64,000 nt of DNA, taken from positions 1 through 64,000 of the forward strand of contig JBPBQO010000191.1 of assembly GCA_050954785.1 (NCBI GenBank), written 5' to 3'. Source of the DNA: Lichenicola sp050954785 (GTDB lineage: Bacteria; Pseudomonadota; Alphaproteobacteria; Acetobacterales; Acetobacteraceae). Of this stretch, positions 36,500 through 45,013 are shown in pieces. The stretch's first letter is position 1; every line of letters begins with the position of its first letter. A program made the translations under genes and the position numbers. A model generated the notes under the pieces. That model was not told where the DNA came from. It made no database searches and was given only the letters and a program-made list of their open reading frames with translations.

Positions 36500-36896
36500 C
36501 ATATTTGCCGATCATCCCAGACACGGCAGTGCTGAAAAGGAAGGTTTTAAGAGTCGTTGTTTGCTCGGGACTCATCCATTGCCAGTAGACAGGTGCCAGT
36601 TCGTTCCAGACGAAACTAACCATGCCGATGAATACTAAAACAAACGCACACCAGATGCCCAAAATGGTTGCACGGTGAATGTTGAGACGGAAACTCTGGG
36701 TCTGATCATGCTCTTTCGAGCGGGCTTCTTCGTCAAGATTACGTGCGGCAAAGCCTATCGCTTCTTTGTCAGCTTGGCCTTTCTCTAAGCCTTCAGCCTG
36801 TAATCTGATCGTCTCTGGGCTGAGTTGATCAAGCGCAGCAGGCCCGAGAATTCCTGCTGCCTGATCAAGCAGCGACGGACTGCCGCTCACGTGCAA
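36480..36896 (-). CDS. Two-helix membrane protein, putative toxin partner of the Panacea antitoxin
   Basis: The protein has 138 residues. A charged N-terminal half (PETIRLQAEGLEKGQADKEA, helical) is followed by a hydrophobic helix (TILGIWCAFVLVFIGMVSFV) and a second, weaker one (TFLFSTAVSGMIGKYVS). Its start lies 32 bases inside the end of the Panacea-domain gene, so translation is coupled. Panacea antitoxins neutralise many unrelated toxins encoded beside them, some of them membrane proteins; this gene holds the expected toxin position. Not recognised as a named family. Confidence 0.6.
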   Translation of the reverse strand: MHVSGSPSLLDQAAGILGPAALDQLSPETIRLQAEGLEKGQADKEAIGFAARNLDEEARSKEHDQTQSFRLNIHRATILGIWCAFVLVFIGMVSFVWNELAPVYWQWMSPEQTTTLKTFLFSTAVSGMIGKYVSPRLK

Positions 36897-37344
36897 GCTG
36901 CTGAAAGTGTTCCGTGATCAGATCGTCACCGATAACGGAGTTACGGTTATTAATAAAAGTCTGCGACCAGGGCGTGCCGGGCTGGTGCGTCAGCGCCGAG
37001 AGTTGAATGCCAGTCAGTGCACCATATAACTCGTATACTCTGCCTATAATTGATAGGTCGTCGGCACCTGGATACTCAGGTGCAGAACTAAAAAATCCAT
37101 GAGAGGGCAAAGGCTGCGTAACAGGCGCGCTCCCGTTCCGCTTCATAGATTGATAGAGATCAGGTACCACAGGCCCGAACTGCCAAGCTTCAATCTCGTC
37201 ACTGATCAATGCTCTGTGCAGAAGAGCGAGACTCCAGCCATGAGCAATGTAGACGAGTTTCATTAATGACATTGGCGTGAGCGTCCGCCCGTCTACATTG
37301 GCAAGCCGTATGAACTGGTTAGCCACGGAACGGGCTGTGTTCAT
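36865..37344 (-). CDS. Panacea-domain (DUF4065, SocA-like) antitoxin
   Basis: The protein has 159 residues. The Panacea signature is clear: VANQFIRLANVDGRTLTPMS, LMKLVYIAHGWSLAL and IEAWQFGPVVPDLYQSMKR. The domain neutralises partner toxins (PanA of PanAT pairs; SocA of Caulobacter also delivers its toxin to ClpXP). It is the first gene of a two-gene unit reading away from tRNA-Thr. Base composition looks lower in GC than the surrounding housekeeping genes, consistent with transfer. Confidence 0.85.
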   Translation of the reverse strand: MNTARSVANQFIRLANVDGRTLTPMSLMKLVYIAHGWSLALLHRALISDEIEAWQFGPVVPDLYQSMKRNGSAPVTQPLPSHGFFSSAPEYPGADDLSIIGRVYELYGALTGIQLSALTHQPGTPWSQTFINNRNSVIGDDLITEHFQQLARERQSVAA

Positions 37345-37571
37345 CGTTGGATCCTGTCATTCAAGCGATCAAGCACGGCCATCAATTTATGGCCTGCATC
37401 CGTAACAATCTGCAAGCAGAGAAGCGTTACATCCACTAAGGTGGGGATCGCCTAACAGTTTCACAGGTTGAAAACACCTGTTTCCATCGATGCGCGAGTG
37501 CCCAATCAGGCCTGGAACATCAGGGAAACCCCAAGGGGAACAGGGAAACAAGGTAAGCTAAGTCCTTGATA

Positions 37572-37647
<76 letters not shown>

Positions 37648-37786
37648 GCCTTGGGGGCCGTATACAAAACCTTGGGCTTGACTGCAACATGCGGCCTTAT
37701 GGCCTGGTCCTGCGTTGTCGGCCTGTTAATCGGTAGGCGGCCATCCTGGCGGCCGACCTCTGTCCTGATCGAGGCGACACGACCGC

Positions 37787-39319
37787 ATGACGTCCGACCC
37801 TTCTCCGCCCGCGCAAGGCACGGCGACCATCCCGGCACCGGACGGTCCAGGACGACGCGTTTTGGGGCGGAGCCTGCCGAAGGGGTTCCGTATCGGCGGA
37901 GGCAAGGCGAAACGGCCCTCGTTGCGGCTGCACGTGCTGGACGGCCTGTCGGAATGCGCGAGCTGCGGCTTCTTTCAACAGGTTCCGCGTCTCCAGCCGG
38001 GCCAGGTGGCCAACTGCAAACGATGCCACGGGCAGATGGGCCGGCGCCGGACCAATCCGCCCGTTTCGACGCCGCTCGCCTTCTGCGTGGCGTCGGCCAT
38101 CCTGTATATCGTCGCGGTTTCCCAGTCGCTGCTGACCTTCGACCTCTATGGCCGGACCCGGACCATCTCGCTGCTCACCGGACCCGGCGAGTTGTGGCGC
38201 GAGGGCTGGGGGCTGGTAGCGGCACTGGTGCTGCTGGCGACCGTCATCATCCCGCCGATCGTGATCGGGCTGATGCTCGCGGTCCTGACCGCTGCATCGC
38301 GTCCGAAGCTGCCGCGCTGGGCGCCGGGCCTGATGCGGCGCTACGAGCGGCTACGTCCGTGGTCGATGATCGAAGTGTATATGCTGGGGGTATTCGTCGC
38401 CTACACCAAGCTGATCGACATCGCCCATGTCGAGGTCGGCATCGCCGTGTACGCGCTGGCCGGCCTGATGGTGACGATGGCGGCAACCGACTCGACGCTG
38501 GATGTCGAGCGGGTCTGGCACAAGCGGCCGGTCGCGCGTTTCGCCCGCCGCGCGGATGGCACCCGGATCATCATCTCGACCGTGGATGCGTCCGAGGTGG
38601 TCCTGCCACCGGCCCGGCGGCTCGTCAGTTGCACATCGTGCGGGCTCGTCTGCGCGACCGATTATGATTTGCCGCAGGAGCGTGTGCTGGGGAACTGCCC
38701 GCGGTGCCAGGCTAAGGTGCGGCGGCGCAAACCGCAGAGCGTGCTCCGCTGCGTGCTGCTGACCGGCTGCGCGGTGATCCTCTACATCCCGGCGAATCTC
38801 TACCCGGTGATGACCATCGTCCAGCTCGGCCGTGGTGGCGGCCACACCATCCTCGCCGGCGTGCGCGAACTGTATGAAGCTCACATGTTGCCGCTGGCAC
38901 TGTTGGTGTTTTTTGCCAGCATTACCGTACCGGTGCTGAAGATCTTCGGGCTCGCGGTGATGACCTGGTGCACCTGGCGCGGCTCCTCCGCCCGTCTGGT
39001 CGATCGGGCCCGCCTGTTCCGGCTCATCGACTTTATCGGCCGATGGTCGATGATCGACGTGTTCATGGTATCGATCCTGGTGGCGCTCGTGCATCTCGGC
39101 CGAATCGCCAACATCACCGGCGACCCGGGTGTGTTTGCGTTCGCCTCAGTGGTGGTGTTGACCATATTCGCCGCCAACAGCTTCGACCCGCGGCTGATGT
39201 GGGACGCTGCCGGCATGAATGGCGTCCTGCTTGCAAGGCACGCCACGGGAACAAAGAACCCGCAAGGCGGCGGACGACAGTCTGCCCGCCCTGCCGCAAC
39301 GGAGTCTGTCGGCGCGTGA
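37787..39319 (+). CDS. pqiA: Paraquat-inducible protein A (intermembrane transport)
   Basis: The protein has 510 residues. Two PqiA domains each begin with a zinc-ribbon-like pair of Cys motifs (CASCGFF...CKRCHG near 60-85; CTSCGLV...CPRCQ near 280-310) followed by four hydrophobic helices. It is the inner-membrane component that works with the MCE protein PqiB and lipoprotein PqiC in lipid transport across the periplasm. The stop overlaps the GTG of pqiB. Confidence 0.93.
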   Translation: MTSDPSPPAQGTATIPAPDGPGRRVLGRSLPKGFRIGGGKAKRPSLRLHVLDGLSECASCGFFQQVPRLQPGQVANCKRCHGQMGRRRTNPPVSTPLAFCVASAILYIVAVSQSLLTFDLYGRTRTISLLTGPGELWREGWGLVAALVLLATVIIPPIVIGLMLAVLTAASRPKLPRWAPGLMRRYERLRPWSMIEVYMLGVFVAYTKLIDIAHVEVGIAVYALAGLMVTMAATDSTLDVERVWHKRPVARFARRADGTRIIISTVDASEVVLPPARRLVSCTSCGLVCATDYDLPQERVLGNCPRCQAKVRRRKPQSVLRCVLLTGCAVILYIPANLYPVMTIVQLGRGGGHTILAGVRELYEAHMLPLALLVFFASITVPVLKIFGLAVMTWCTWRGSSARLVDRARLFRLIDFIGRWSMIDVFMVSILVALVHLGRIANITGDPGVFAFASVVVLTIFAANSFDPRLMWDAAGMNGVLLARHATGTKNPQGGGRQSARPAATESVGA

Positions 39320-41028
39320 GTGGACAACATGAGCAGCCGGACCGGACCAGCAATCCCTCCGGAGCGCACGACGACCAGGTATCCGAAGCGACCGTCCGCC
39401 CCGCGCGCTTCTCGCTGATCTGGCTGATCCCGATCGTGGTGGTGGCGATCGCCGCCTATCTCGGCTGGCAGACGCTGTCCCGGCGCGGACCGGAAATCAC
39501 GCTCGAGTTCCAGACCGCCGACGGACTGACCGCCGGCCAGACCCAGGTCAAGGAAAAGGCGGTGGGGCTTGGAACGGTCGAAAGCATCCAGTTGTCGGAC
39601 GACCTCAAGCGGGTCGAGATCCAGGTTCGCATGAACGCCCAGTCGAAGCCGTTCCTGACCAGCAACGCTCAGTTCTGGGTGGTTCGGCCACGGCTCAGCG
39701 GCGCCAGCGTCTCGGGTCTCGATACATTGGTGTCCGGCGCCTATATCGCGGTCGACCCCGGCGTGCCCGGGGGCAAGCCGCAGGACCATTTCAAGGGTCT
39801 CGAGGCACCGCCGGGCGTTCGCTCGGACGAGCCGGGCCGGACCTATACGCTTACCACAGGAAGCATCGGCTCGATCAGCCAGGGTGCGCCGGTGTTCTTT
39901 CGCGATGTCGTGGTCGGCGAAGTGCTCGGCTACACCATGCCGCCAGGTGGCCGCGGTCTCATTCCCGTGCAGGTGTTCGTGCGCGAGCCGTTCGATCATT
40001 ATCTTCGCAACGATACCCGATTCTGGAACGTCTCCGGGATCCGGGCGGACTTCGCCGGCGGCGGACTGCACATCCAGATCGAGTCGCTGCAGGCGGTGCT
40101 GTCGGGTGGCGTCGCGTTCGGGTTGCCCGAGCAACGTCGTGGCAAGGATGCGGACGAGGCGCCCGACAAGGCGGTCTTCAAGCTCTATGACAGCAAGGAA
40201 GACGCGGATACGGCCGGCTACCGCGAGAGGCTGACGATCGTCAGCTACTTCAAGAGCTCGGTGAAGGGCCTGACCCCGGGAAGTCCGGTCAGCATGTTCG
40301 GCCTCCAGGTCGGCAACGTGACGGACGTGAAGCTGCAGCTCGACCAGCAGACCGGCGACGCGCAGGTGCGTGTCGAGATGGAAATCCAGCCCGAACGCGT
40401 GTTTACCGACGATGAAATTAGCCACGGCTCGATGCCCGACGTGGTCCAGGCCCTGGTCAACAAGGGCCTGCGCGCCGAGACCGATAGCGGCAATCTGCTG
40501 ACCGGCTCGACCGTGATTTCGTTCGCCTTCGTGCCGAACGCGAAGCCCGAGAAGATCATGATGGAAGGCCACGCGATCATGCTGCCGAGCAAATCCGGCG
40601 GCATCAACGGGATCGTGGACTCGCTTGCAACGGTCGCCAACAAGATCGCCGGGATGCCGCTCGAGCAGATCGGCGACAATCTGAGCAACCTGCTCGCCCA
40701 CACCGACAACACGGTCAACGGACCGGAGCTGAAGCAAGCCTTACTGCAGCTCACCGGCACGCTGAAACATGTCCAGGACCTGGCGCAGCATGCCGACCAG
40801 GGGCTGACGCCGCTGATGCAGAAGCTGCCCGGCATTTCCAACGATCTCCAGCAGGCCGTCAGCCACGCCAACTCGGTGCTGGCCTCCTATGGCGGCAATT
40901 CCGATTTCCACCACAGCCTGCAGCAGACGCTCGACCAACTGGATGAGACGGCGCGGTCGATCCGCCTGCTGGTCGATTACCTCAGTCGCCACCCATCCTC
41001 GCTGCTGCTCGGCCGAGGCAAACCATGA
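39316..41028 (+). CDS. pqiB: MCE (MlaD) domain intermembrane transport protein PqiB
   Basis: The protein has 570 residues starting at the GTG in GTGAG over the pqiA stop; no other in-frame start keeps the N-terminus. One transmembrane helix (LIWLIPIVVVAIAAYLG) is followed by three MlaD/MCE domains (about 55-155, 170-270, 290-390; for example GLTAGQTQVKEKAVGLGTVE and VKGLTPGSPVSMFGLQVG) and a long helical C-terminus that forms the needle in the E. coli homologue. Stop overlaps pqiC (ATGA). Confidence 0.94.
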   Translation: MSGQHEQPDRTSNPSGAHDDQVSEATVRPARFSLIWLIPIVVVAIAAYLGWQTLSRRGPEITLEFQTADGLTAGQTQVKEKAVGLGTVESIQLSDDLKRVEIQVRMNAQSKPFLTSNAQFWVVRPRLSGASVSGLDTLVSGAYIAVDPGVPGGKPQDHFKGLEAPPGVRSDEPGRTYTLTTGSIGSISQGAPVFFRDVVVGEVLGYTMPPGGRGLIPVQVFVREPFDHYLRNDTRFWNVSGIRADFAGGGLHIQIESLQAVLSGGVAFGLPEQRRGKDADEAPDKAVFKLYDSKEDADTAGYRERLTIVSYFKSSVKGLTPGSPVSMFGLQVGNVTDVKLQLDQQTGDAQVRVEMEIQPERVFTDDEISHGSMPDVVQALVNKGLRAETDSGNLLTGSTVISFAFVPNAKPEKIMMEGHAIMLPSKSGGINGIVDSLATVANKIAGMPLEQIGDNLSNLLAHTDNTVNGPELKQALLQLTGTLKHVQDLAQHADQGLTPLMQKLPGISNDLQQAVSHANSVLASYGGNSDFHHSLQQTLDQLDETARSIRLLVDYLSRHPSSLLLGRGKP

Positions 41029-41681
41029 GGCAGCCATCAATGACCGTCACCGGCTCGCGAACAGGCAGGACCGGGACATGTCTGGTCGGCCTGATCGGCA
41101 CGTTGGCATCGCTGATGCTGGCCGGGTGCGGCTCGTCCGAGCCGAGCTACTATACGCTCAGTCCCTGGCCGGGGGTGGCGCAACGAGGCGGGCCGCTGAC
41201 GGTAAAGGTGCGATCACCGACGATCGCGGCGTATCTGGACCGCGACTACATCGTTCGCAACGACCGTGGGTACAAGCTGAAGCTCGCCGACAATGCGGCC
41301 TGGGGCGAGCCGCTCGCGGACATGATCGGCCGAACCTTGGCGCTCGACCTGCAGCAGCGTCTGCCGGGCACCAACGTCTTTACCCAGACCGGGGCGATCT
41401 CGACCGAGGCGCAGGCCACGGTCGAACTCGATCTCTCTCAGTTTGCCGAAGATCATGACGGTCGGGCCGAGATCACCGCGACCTTGTCGGTCCAGCGGCC
41501 GGACGGAGGACCAGCATCCGCCCGTATGATCCATGTGGTCGCAACGCCGGACGGAGCCAGCGTAGCTCAGCTTGCGGCGTCGTTGAGTCAGTTGCTGGGA
41601 CAGGTAGCGGACGAGGCCGCGACGGAAGCCCGTGCGATCGGGCCCGTGCCGGCTACGCCGTTGGCGTTGCCGGCCAGCTAG
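41025..41681 (+). CDS. pqiC: PqiC-type outer-membrane lipoprotein (DUF330)
   Basis: The protein has 218 residues. Signal sequence with lipobox LMLAGC (Cys at 35), then SYYTLSPWP and the DUF330 core. An ATG five codons later is an alternative start. It anchors the outer-membrane end of the Pqi system. Last gene of pqiABC. Confidence 0.88.
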   Translation: MRQPSMTVTGSRTGRTGTCLVGLIGTLASLMLAGCGSSEPSYYTLSPWPGVAQRGGPLTVKVRSPTIAAYLDRDYIVRNDRGYKLKLADNAAWGEPLADMIGRTLALDLQQRLPGTNVFTQTGAISTEAQATVELDLSQFAEDHDGRAEITATLSVQRPDGGPASARMIHVVATPDGASVAQLAASLSQLLGQVADEAATEARAIGPVPATPLALPAS

Positions 41682-41690
41682 CAAGCTGAT

Positions 41691-41712
41691 CAGCGACCCG
41701 ATCGGGTCGCTG
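41691..41712. terminator. Bidirectional hairpin between pqiC and nusG
   Basis: CAGCGACCC (41691-41699), loop GATC, GGGTCGCTG (41704-41712): a perfect 9-bp stem in the 42-base gap between convergent genes. There is no T tract on the plus strand, so it is terminator-like by position and strength rather than by full form. Confidence 0.55.
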
Positions 41713-41723
41713 ACTTAGCCGTC

Positions 41724-42254
41724 TCAGACCTTCTCGACCTGACTGTATTCGAGGTCGACCGGAGTGGATCGTCCGAAGATCGAGACGCTGACCTTGAGGC
41801 GGCCCTTCTCCTCGTCGACATCCTCGACGGTGCCGTTGAAGCTGGTGAACGGACCATCGGCCACGCGCACCTGCTCGCCGATCTCGAACAGGATGGACGG
41901 ACGCGGACGCTCCACGCCTTCCTGGGTCTGCTTCATGATCCGGTCGGCTTCGGAATCCGAAATCGGGGTCGGACGAGTCTTGCTCCCGAGGAAGCCGGTC
42001 ACCTTGGGGGTGTCCTTGACCAGATGCCAGGCATCGTCGGTCAGCTCCATCTTCACCAGCACGTAGCCAGGGAAGAACTTCCGTTCCGAGTTGACCTTCT
42101 GGCCGCGCCTGACTTCGACGACGTCCTCCGACGGGACGAGCACCTCGTCAATATGATCGGCCAGGCCCTTCTGCAGGGCCTGCTCCTTGATCTGCTGCGC
42201 GATCTTCTTCTCGAAGCCCGAATAGACGTGGACGACGTACCAGCGCTTCGCCAT
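41724..42254 (-). CDS. nusG: Transcription termination/antitermination factor NusG
   Basis: The protein has 176 residues. The NGN domain opens with RWYVVHVYSGFEKKIAQQI and includes the FFPGYVLVKMEL segment. The KOW domain has IGEQVRVADGPFTSFNGTVE. It couples RNA polymerase to Rho and ribosomes. It follows secE by 38 bases. Downstream lies convergent pqiC rather than rplK. Confidence 0.97.
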   Translation of the reverse strand: MAKRWYVVHVYSGFEKKIAQQIKEQALQKGLADHIDEVLVPSEDVVEVRRGQKVNSERKFFPGYVLVKMELTDDAWHLVKDTPKVTGFLGSKTRPTPISDSEADRIMKQTQEGVERPRPSILFEIGEQVRVADGPFTSFNGTVEDVDEEKGRLKVSVSIFGRSTPVDLEYSQVEKV

Positions 42255-42292
42255 GACCGCTTCCTAGAACTCCAATTTCCGGCCGACCGGGC

Positions 42293-42487
42293 TCAGGTGC
42301 CGAGGCCGAACAATGACCTGACGCCCAAACCGATGACCTGGTCGACGACGAAGAAGAAAATCGCCGTCAACGCCGCCATTGCAACAACGAGGCCGGTCGT
42401 GATCAACGTGGTGCGTCGCGACGGCCAGGTAACCTTGGTCACCTCGGAGCGCACCTCGCGCACGAATTTCGCAGGACTGACAGCCAC
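42293..42487 (-). CDS. secE: Preprotein translocase subunit SecE
   Basis: The protein has 64 residues, the short alphaproteobacterial form with one transmembrane helix. Motif FVREVRSEVTKVTWPSRRTT is diagnostic. It clamps SecY in the SecYEG channel. It lies between tRNA-Trp and nusG on the same strand. Confidence 0.96.
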   Translation of the reverse strand: MAVSPAKFVREVRSEVTKVTWPSRRTTLITTGLVVAMAALTAIFFFVVDQVIGLGVRSLFGLGT

Positions 42488-42577
42488 GCCGCACCTTTTT
42501 GAAACCGATGGACCGAGCCGCTACCGGCACCGACCAACGCCTACACCAACCTCGCTTGCACCAAGCTGGCAGGCGAC

Positions 42578-42654
42578 TGGCAGGGGCGGAGGGTCTCGAA
42601 CCCGCAACCTCCGGTTTTGGAGACCGGCGCTCTAGCCAATTGAGCTACACCCCT
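42578..42654 (-). tRNA. tRNA-Trp(CCA)
   Basis: 77 bases with encoded CCA. Acceptor AGGGGTG/CGCCCCT (one G-U pair), anticodon CCA in the loop CTCCAAA closed by CCGGT/ACCGG. It lies 90 bases upstream of secE, the common placement in alphaproteobacteria. Confidence 0.95.
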
Positions 42655-42860
42655 GCAGCGCCGCCGTCACCACGTCCGACCAGAGACATTGCGGCCCCTG
42701 ATCTTCCGCCCGGTGAACCCGGCGCAGTGGGCGTAAAGAAGGCGTGGCGACCGAGAAGTCAAGAGCCGGCGATCGATCGGTCGCATCGGCACACTGTGCG
42801 CACCGGGACTTGCCGACCCGGGCCCGAAGGCGCTAACAGATCGCAGCACACGAGCGCCAG

Positions 42861-42934
42861 GCGGGCGTAGCATAGTGGTAATGCAGTAGCCTTCCAAGCT
42901 ACCGAGGAGGGTTCGATTCCCTCCGCCCGCTCCA
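42861..42934 (+). tRNA. tRNA-Gly(TCC)
   Basis: 74 bases with encoded CCA. Acceptor GCGGGCG/CGCCCGC, anticodon TCC in the loop CTTCCAA closed by GTAGC/GCTAC, T-arm GGTTCGATTCC. It is on the plus strand between two minus-strand tRNAs. Confidence 0.95.
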
Positions 42935-43021
42935 CCGCCGACCGCTATCCAGATTATAAATCGAGTTCGGTTGGATGCGACAGCACCTTTGGTCAGTCGT
43001 ATCCGTAACGCTGATCCGGGA

Positions 43022-43107
43022 TGGTGGAAGGGGTTGGATTCGAACCAACGTAGGCGTACGCCAGCGGATTTACAGTCCGCCCCCTTTAGCCACTCGGGCA
43101 CCCTTCC
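43022..43107 (-). tRNA. tRNA-Tyr(GTA)
   Basis: 86 bases with encoded CCA and the long variable arm of class II tRNAs. Acceptor GGAAGGG/CCCTTCC, anticodon GTA in the loop CTGTAAA, T-arm GGTTCGAATCC. Confidence 0.95.
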
Positions 43108-43219
43108 GGCCGGGGAGGCACCTACGGCCGAACGCCGCGTCTGTCAACGGCCACCGGGCATCATGACGAAAGCGACGGACGCTCGGTGACGCGGACGCGC
43201 GCACGTCGTAGCATGTCCC

Positions 43220-44158
43220 ATGCGCTCCAAATCCCCAGATCGTCCCGGCCAGCCTTCTCGTTCCGGACCTCCGCCACGGCCAGCTCCTCCATCCAGATCC
43301 GGTCCCCGGTCCGAGGCGCCACGGTCGGCTCCCGATCGCGCCCAATCTGATCGGCCCACGCTGGGACTGCCTCGTCAGGAGGGCGCTCCGGAGCAGCCCA
43401 AGACCGGGCAGCGTCGCAACCAGCACCGTAACCTTCGCAACGAGCCGGCCGGTGCCGCAAACTGGCTGTACGGCACGCATCCGGTCATTGCTGCCCTCGG
43501 CAACCCGCAGCGCCGCCTGCGCCGTCTGTTGCTGACCGACGAGGCCGAGGCCGGATTGACGGCACGGCTGGGCGGCCCGCTGCCGCTGCAGGCGGAACGA
43601 ACCGACCGCGCCAAGCTCGACACGCTGCTCGGTCGCGACGCGGTGCATCAGGGCATGGCGCTGCTGGCCGATCCGCTGGCCACGCCGACGCTCGAACAGG
43701 TGCTGCAACGGCCGGGTCCGATCCTGGTGCTCGACCAGATCACCGATCCCCGCAACGTGGGTGCGATCCTGCGATCCGCTGCCGCGTTCGGCGTGGCCGC
43801 GGTGATCCTGCAGGACCGCAATGCTCCCGAGGAGACAGGCACCCTCGCCAAGGCCGCTTCCGGCGCGCTGGAGGTGGTCCCGGTGCTGCGTGCAGTAAAC
43901 CTGTCGCGCACCCTGGTGGCGCTCAAGGCCGCCGGCCTGTGGACGGTCGGGCTCGATGCGGGCGGCAGCCGGCTCGACGGCGGGGCGTTCCGTGACCGCC
44001 GTGTGGCGCTGGTGCTCGGCGCCGAAGGCGAAGGCCTGCGCCGGCTGACCCGCGAGACCTGCGACGAGATCGCCGGCCTAGTCATGCCGGGCACCATGGA
44101 AAGTCTGAACGTCTCCAACGCCGCCGCGGTCGCGCTCTACGAGCTGGTGCGGAGCTAG
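43220..44158 (+). CDS. rlmB: 23S rRNA (guanosine-2'-O-)-methyltransferase RlmB (SpoU/TrmH fold)
   Basis: The protein has 312 residues. The first 75 residues are a Pro/Arg/Ser-rich, probably disordered extension. The substrate-binding domain starts at NWLYGTHPVIAALGN. The three SpoU motifs follow: LDQITDPRNVGAILRSAAAF, ALVLGAEGEGLRRL and VMPGTMESLNVSNAAAVALY, which form the SAM knot. It methylates G2251 of 23S rRNA. It belongs with the neighbouring tRNA-secE-nusG set. Confidence 0.94.
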   Translation: MRSKSPDRPGQPSRSGPPPRPAPPSRSGPRSEAPRSAPDRAQSDRPTLGLPRQEGAPEQPKTGQRRNQHRNLRNEPAGAANWLYGTHPVIAALGNPQRRLRRLLLTDEAEAGLTARLGGPLPLQAERTDRAKLDTLLGRDAVHQGMALLADPLATPTLEQVLQRPGPILVLDQITDPRNVGAILRSAAAFGVAAVILQDRNAPEETGTLAKAASGALEVVPVLRAVNLSRTLVALKAAGLWTVGLDAGGSRLDGGAFRDRRVALVLGAEGEGLRRLTRETCDEIAGLVMPGTMESLNVSNAAAVALYELVRS

Positions 44159-44161
44159 GAC

Positions 44162-44332
44162 CTATCCACGCGGCGTCAGCGACTCGGATGCCGCCCGCGC
44201 CGTGCGGCAGGCATCCGAACAGTATTTTACCTGGTTCCAGTCACGTGCCCACTTCTTGCGCCAGGTAAATGGCCGTCCGCAGCGTGCACAAGGCTTGCTC
44301 GGCAGGTCGGACTTGGCAACGCCGCGCGGCAT
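44162..44332 (-). CDS. DUF2256 domain protein
   Basis: The protein has 56 residues from MPRGVAKSDLPSKPCARC. The frame is open 23 codons further, but that part is not conserved-looking. The DUF2256 signature is complete: CARCGRPFTWRKKWARDW then VKYCSDACR, a four-cysteine zinc-ribbon-like fold. Function unknown; such genes often lie near photolyase-type genes, but none is here. It converges with rlmB. Confidence 0.85.
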   Translation of the reverse strand: MPRGVAKSDLPSKPCARCGRPFTWRKKWARDWNQVKYCSDACRTARAASESLTPRG

Positions 44333-44632
44333 CAGTTCAGCTTTCCCGTGTTCGTTGGACAGGCAACGTCGCCGGCTTTCAGACCCAGCGTGTCGTTCCA
44401 CAATGGTGCTGCACCGGCACTACCTGACCGAACGTAACGCCAGCGATGCGTGTGGCGAGCAGCTGCGCCGAAAGATACATACCGGCCGCCAAGAACGTGC
44501 CGGGCAAATGTGCCAGGATGATCTCCTGTCGTCTCTCGATATGCGCGTCCAATCATTTCGACCCAACCTGGATGACCCAGCCGGTCCGAATTGCGCTCCT
44601 GATATTTGTCCCCAACGCTGGGCGATGCCCAT

Positions 44633-45007
44633 ATGGTGCGGATGACCAAGCTGTTGATCTGGTACGATGGTGGTTGCCCGCTCTGCCGACGCGAGATCGC
44701 GTTGATGCGCAGGCTCGATCGACGGCAGGCGATCGATTTCGTCGATGTGACACGCGATGGATCTGTCTGCCCGCGCGATCGGACCGAATTGCTGGCTCGC
44801 TTCCATGCGCTGGAAGACGGTCAGGTTCTGTCGGGCGCGGCTGCGTTCGCGGCGATGTGGCGGGCGATCCCGTTGCTCAGGCCGGTCGGTCTGGCCGCCC
44901 GGAACGCCTCAATCCTGGGCGTGCTTGAGCGGCTCTATGTTCGCTTCCTCCGCATTCGTCCGAGGCTGCAGACGCTGGCACGATGGTCCGAACGCCGGCC
45001 GGCGTGA
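44633..45007 (+). CDS. DCC-family thiol-disulfide oxidoreductase (DUF393)
   Basis: The protein has about 124 residues; the ATG at 44642 is an alternative. The hallmark CxxC motif lies at the N-terminus in LIWYDGGCPLCRREIALM, followed by a thioredoxin-like fold typical of DUF393. Function is thought to be redox but no substrate is known. The 230-base gap before it carries no clear gene. Confidence 0.82.
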   Translation: MVRMTKLLIWYDGGCPLCRREIALMRRLDRRQAIDFVDVTRDGSVCPRDRTELLARFHALEDGQVLSGAAAFAAMWRAIPLLRPVGLAARNASILGVLERLYVRFLRIRPRLQTLARWSERRPA

Positions 45008-45013
45008 CCTGAT

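Noticed and set aside
38881..40737. 618-residue open frame opposite pqiA/pqiB
   Set aside because: Antisense shadow over two conserved genes that are coupled by GTGA overlap. No ribosome site or motif.
44332..44649. 105-residue minus-strand frame upstream of the DUF2256 gene
   Set aside because: No ribosome site, biased composition (Arg/Gly/Thr), overlaps the start of the DCC gene and shows no motif.
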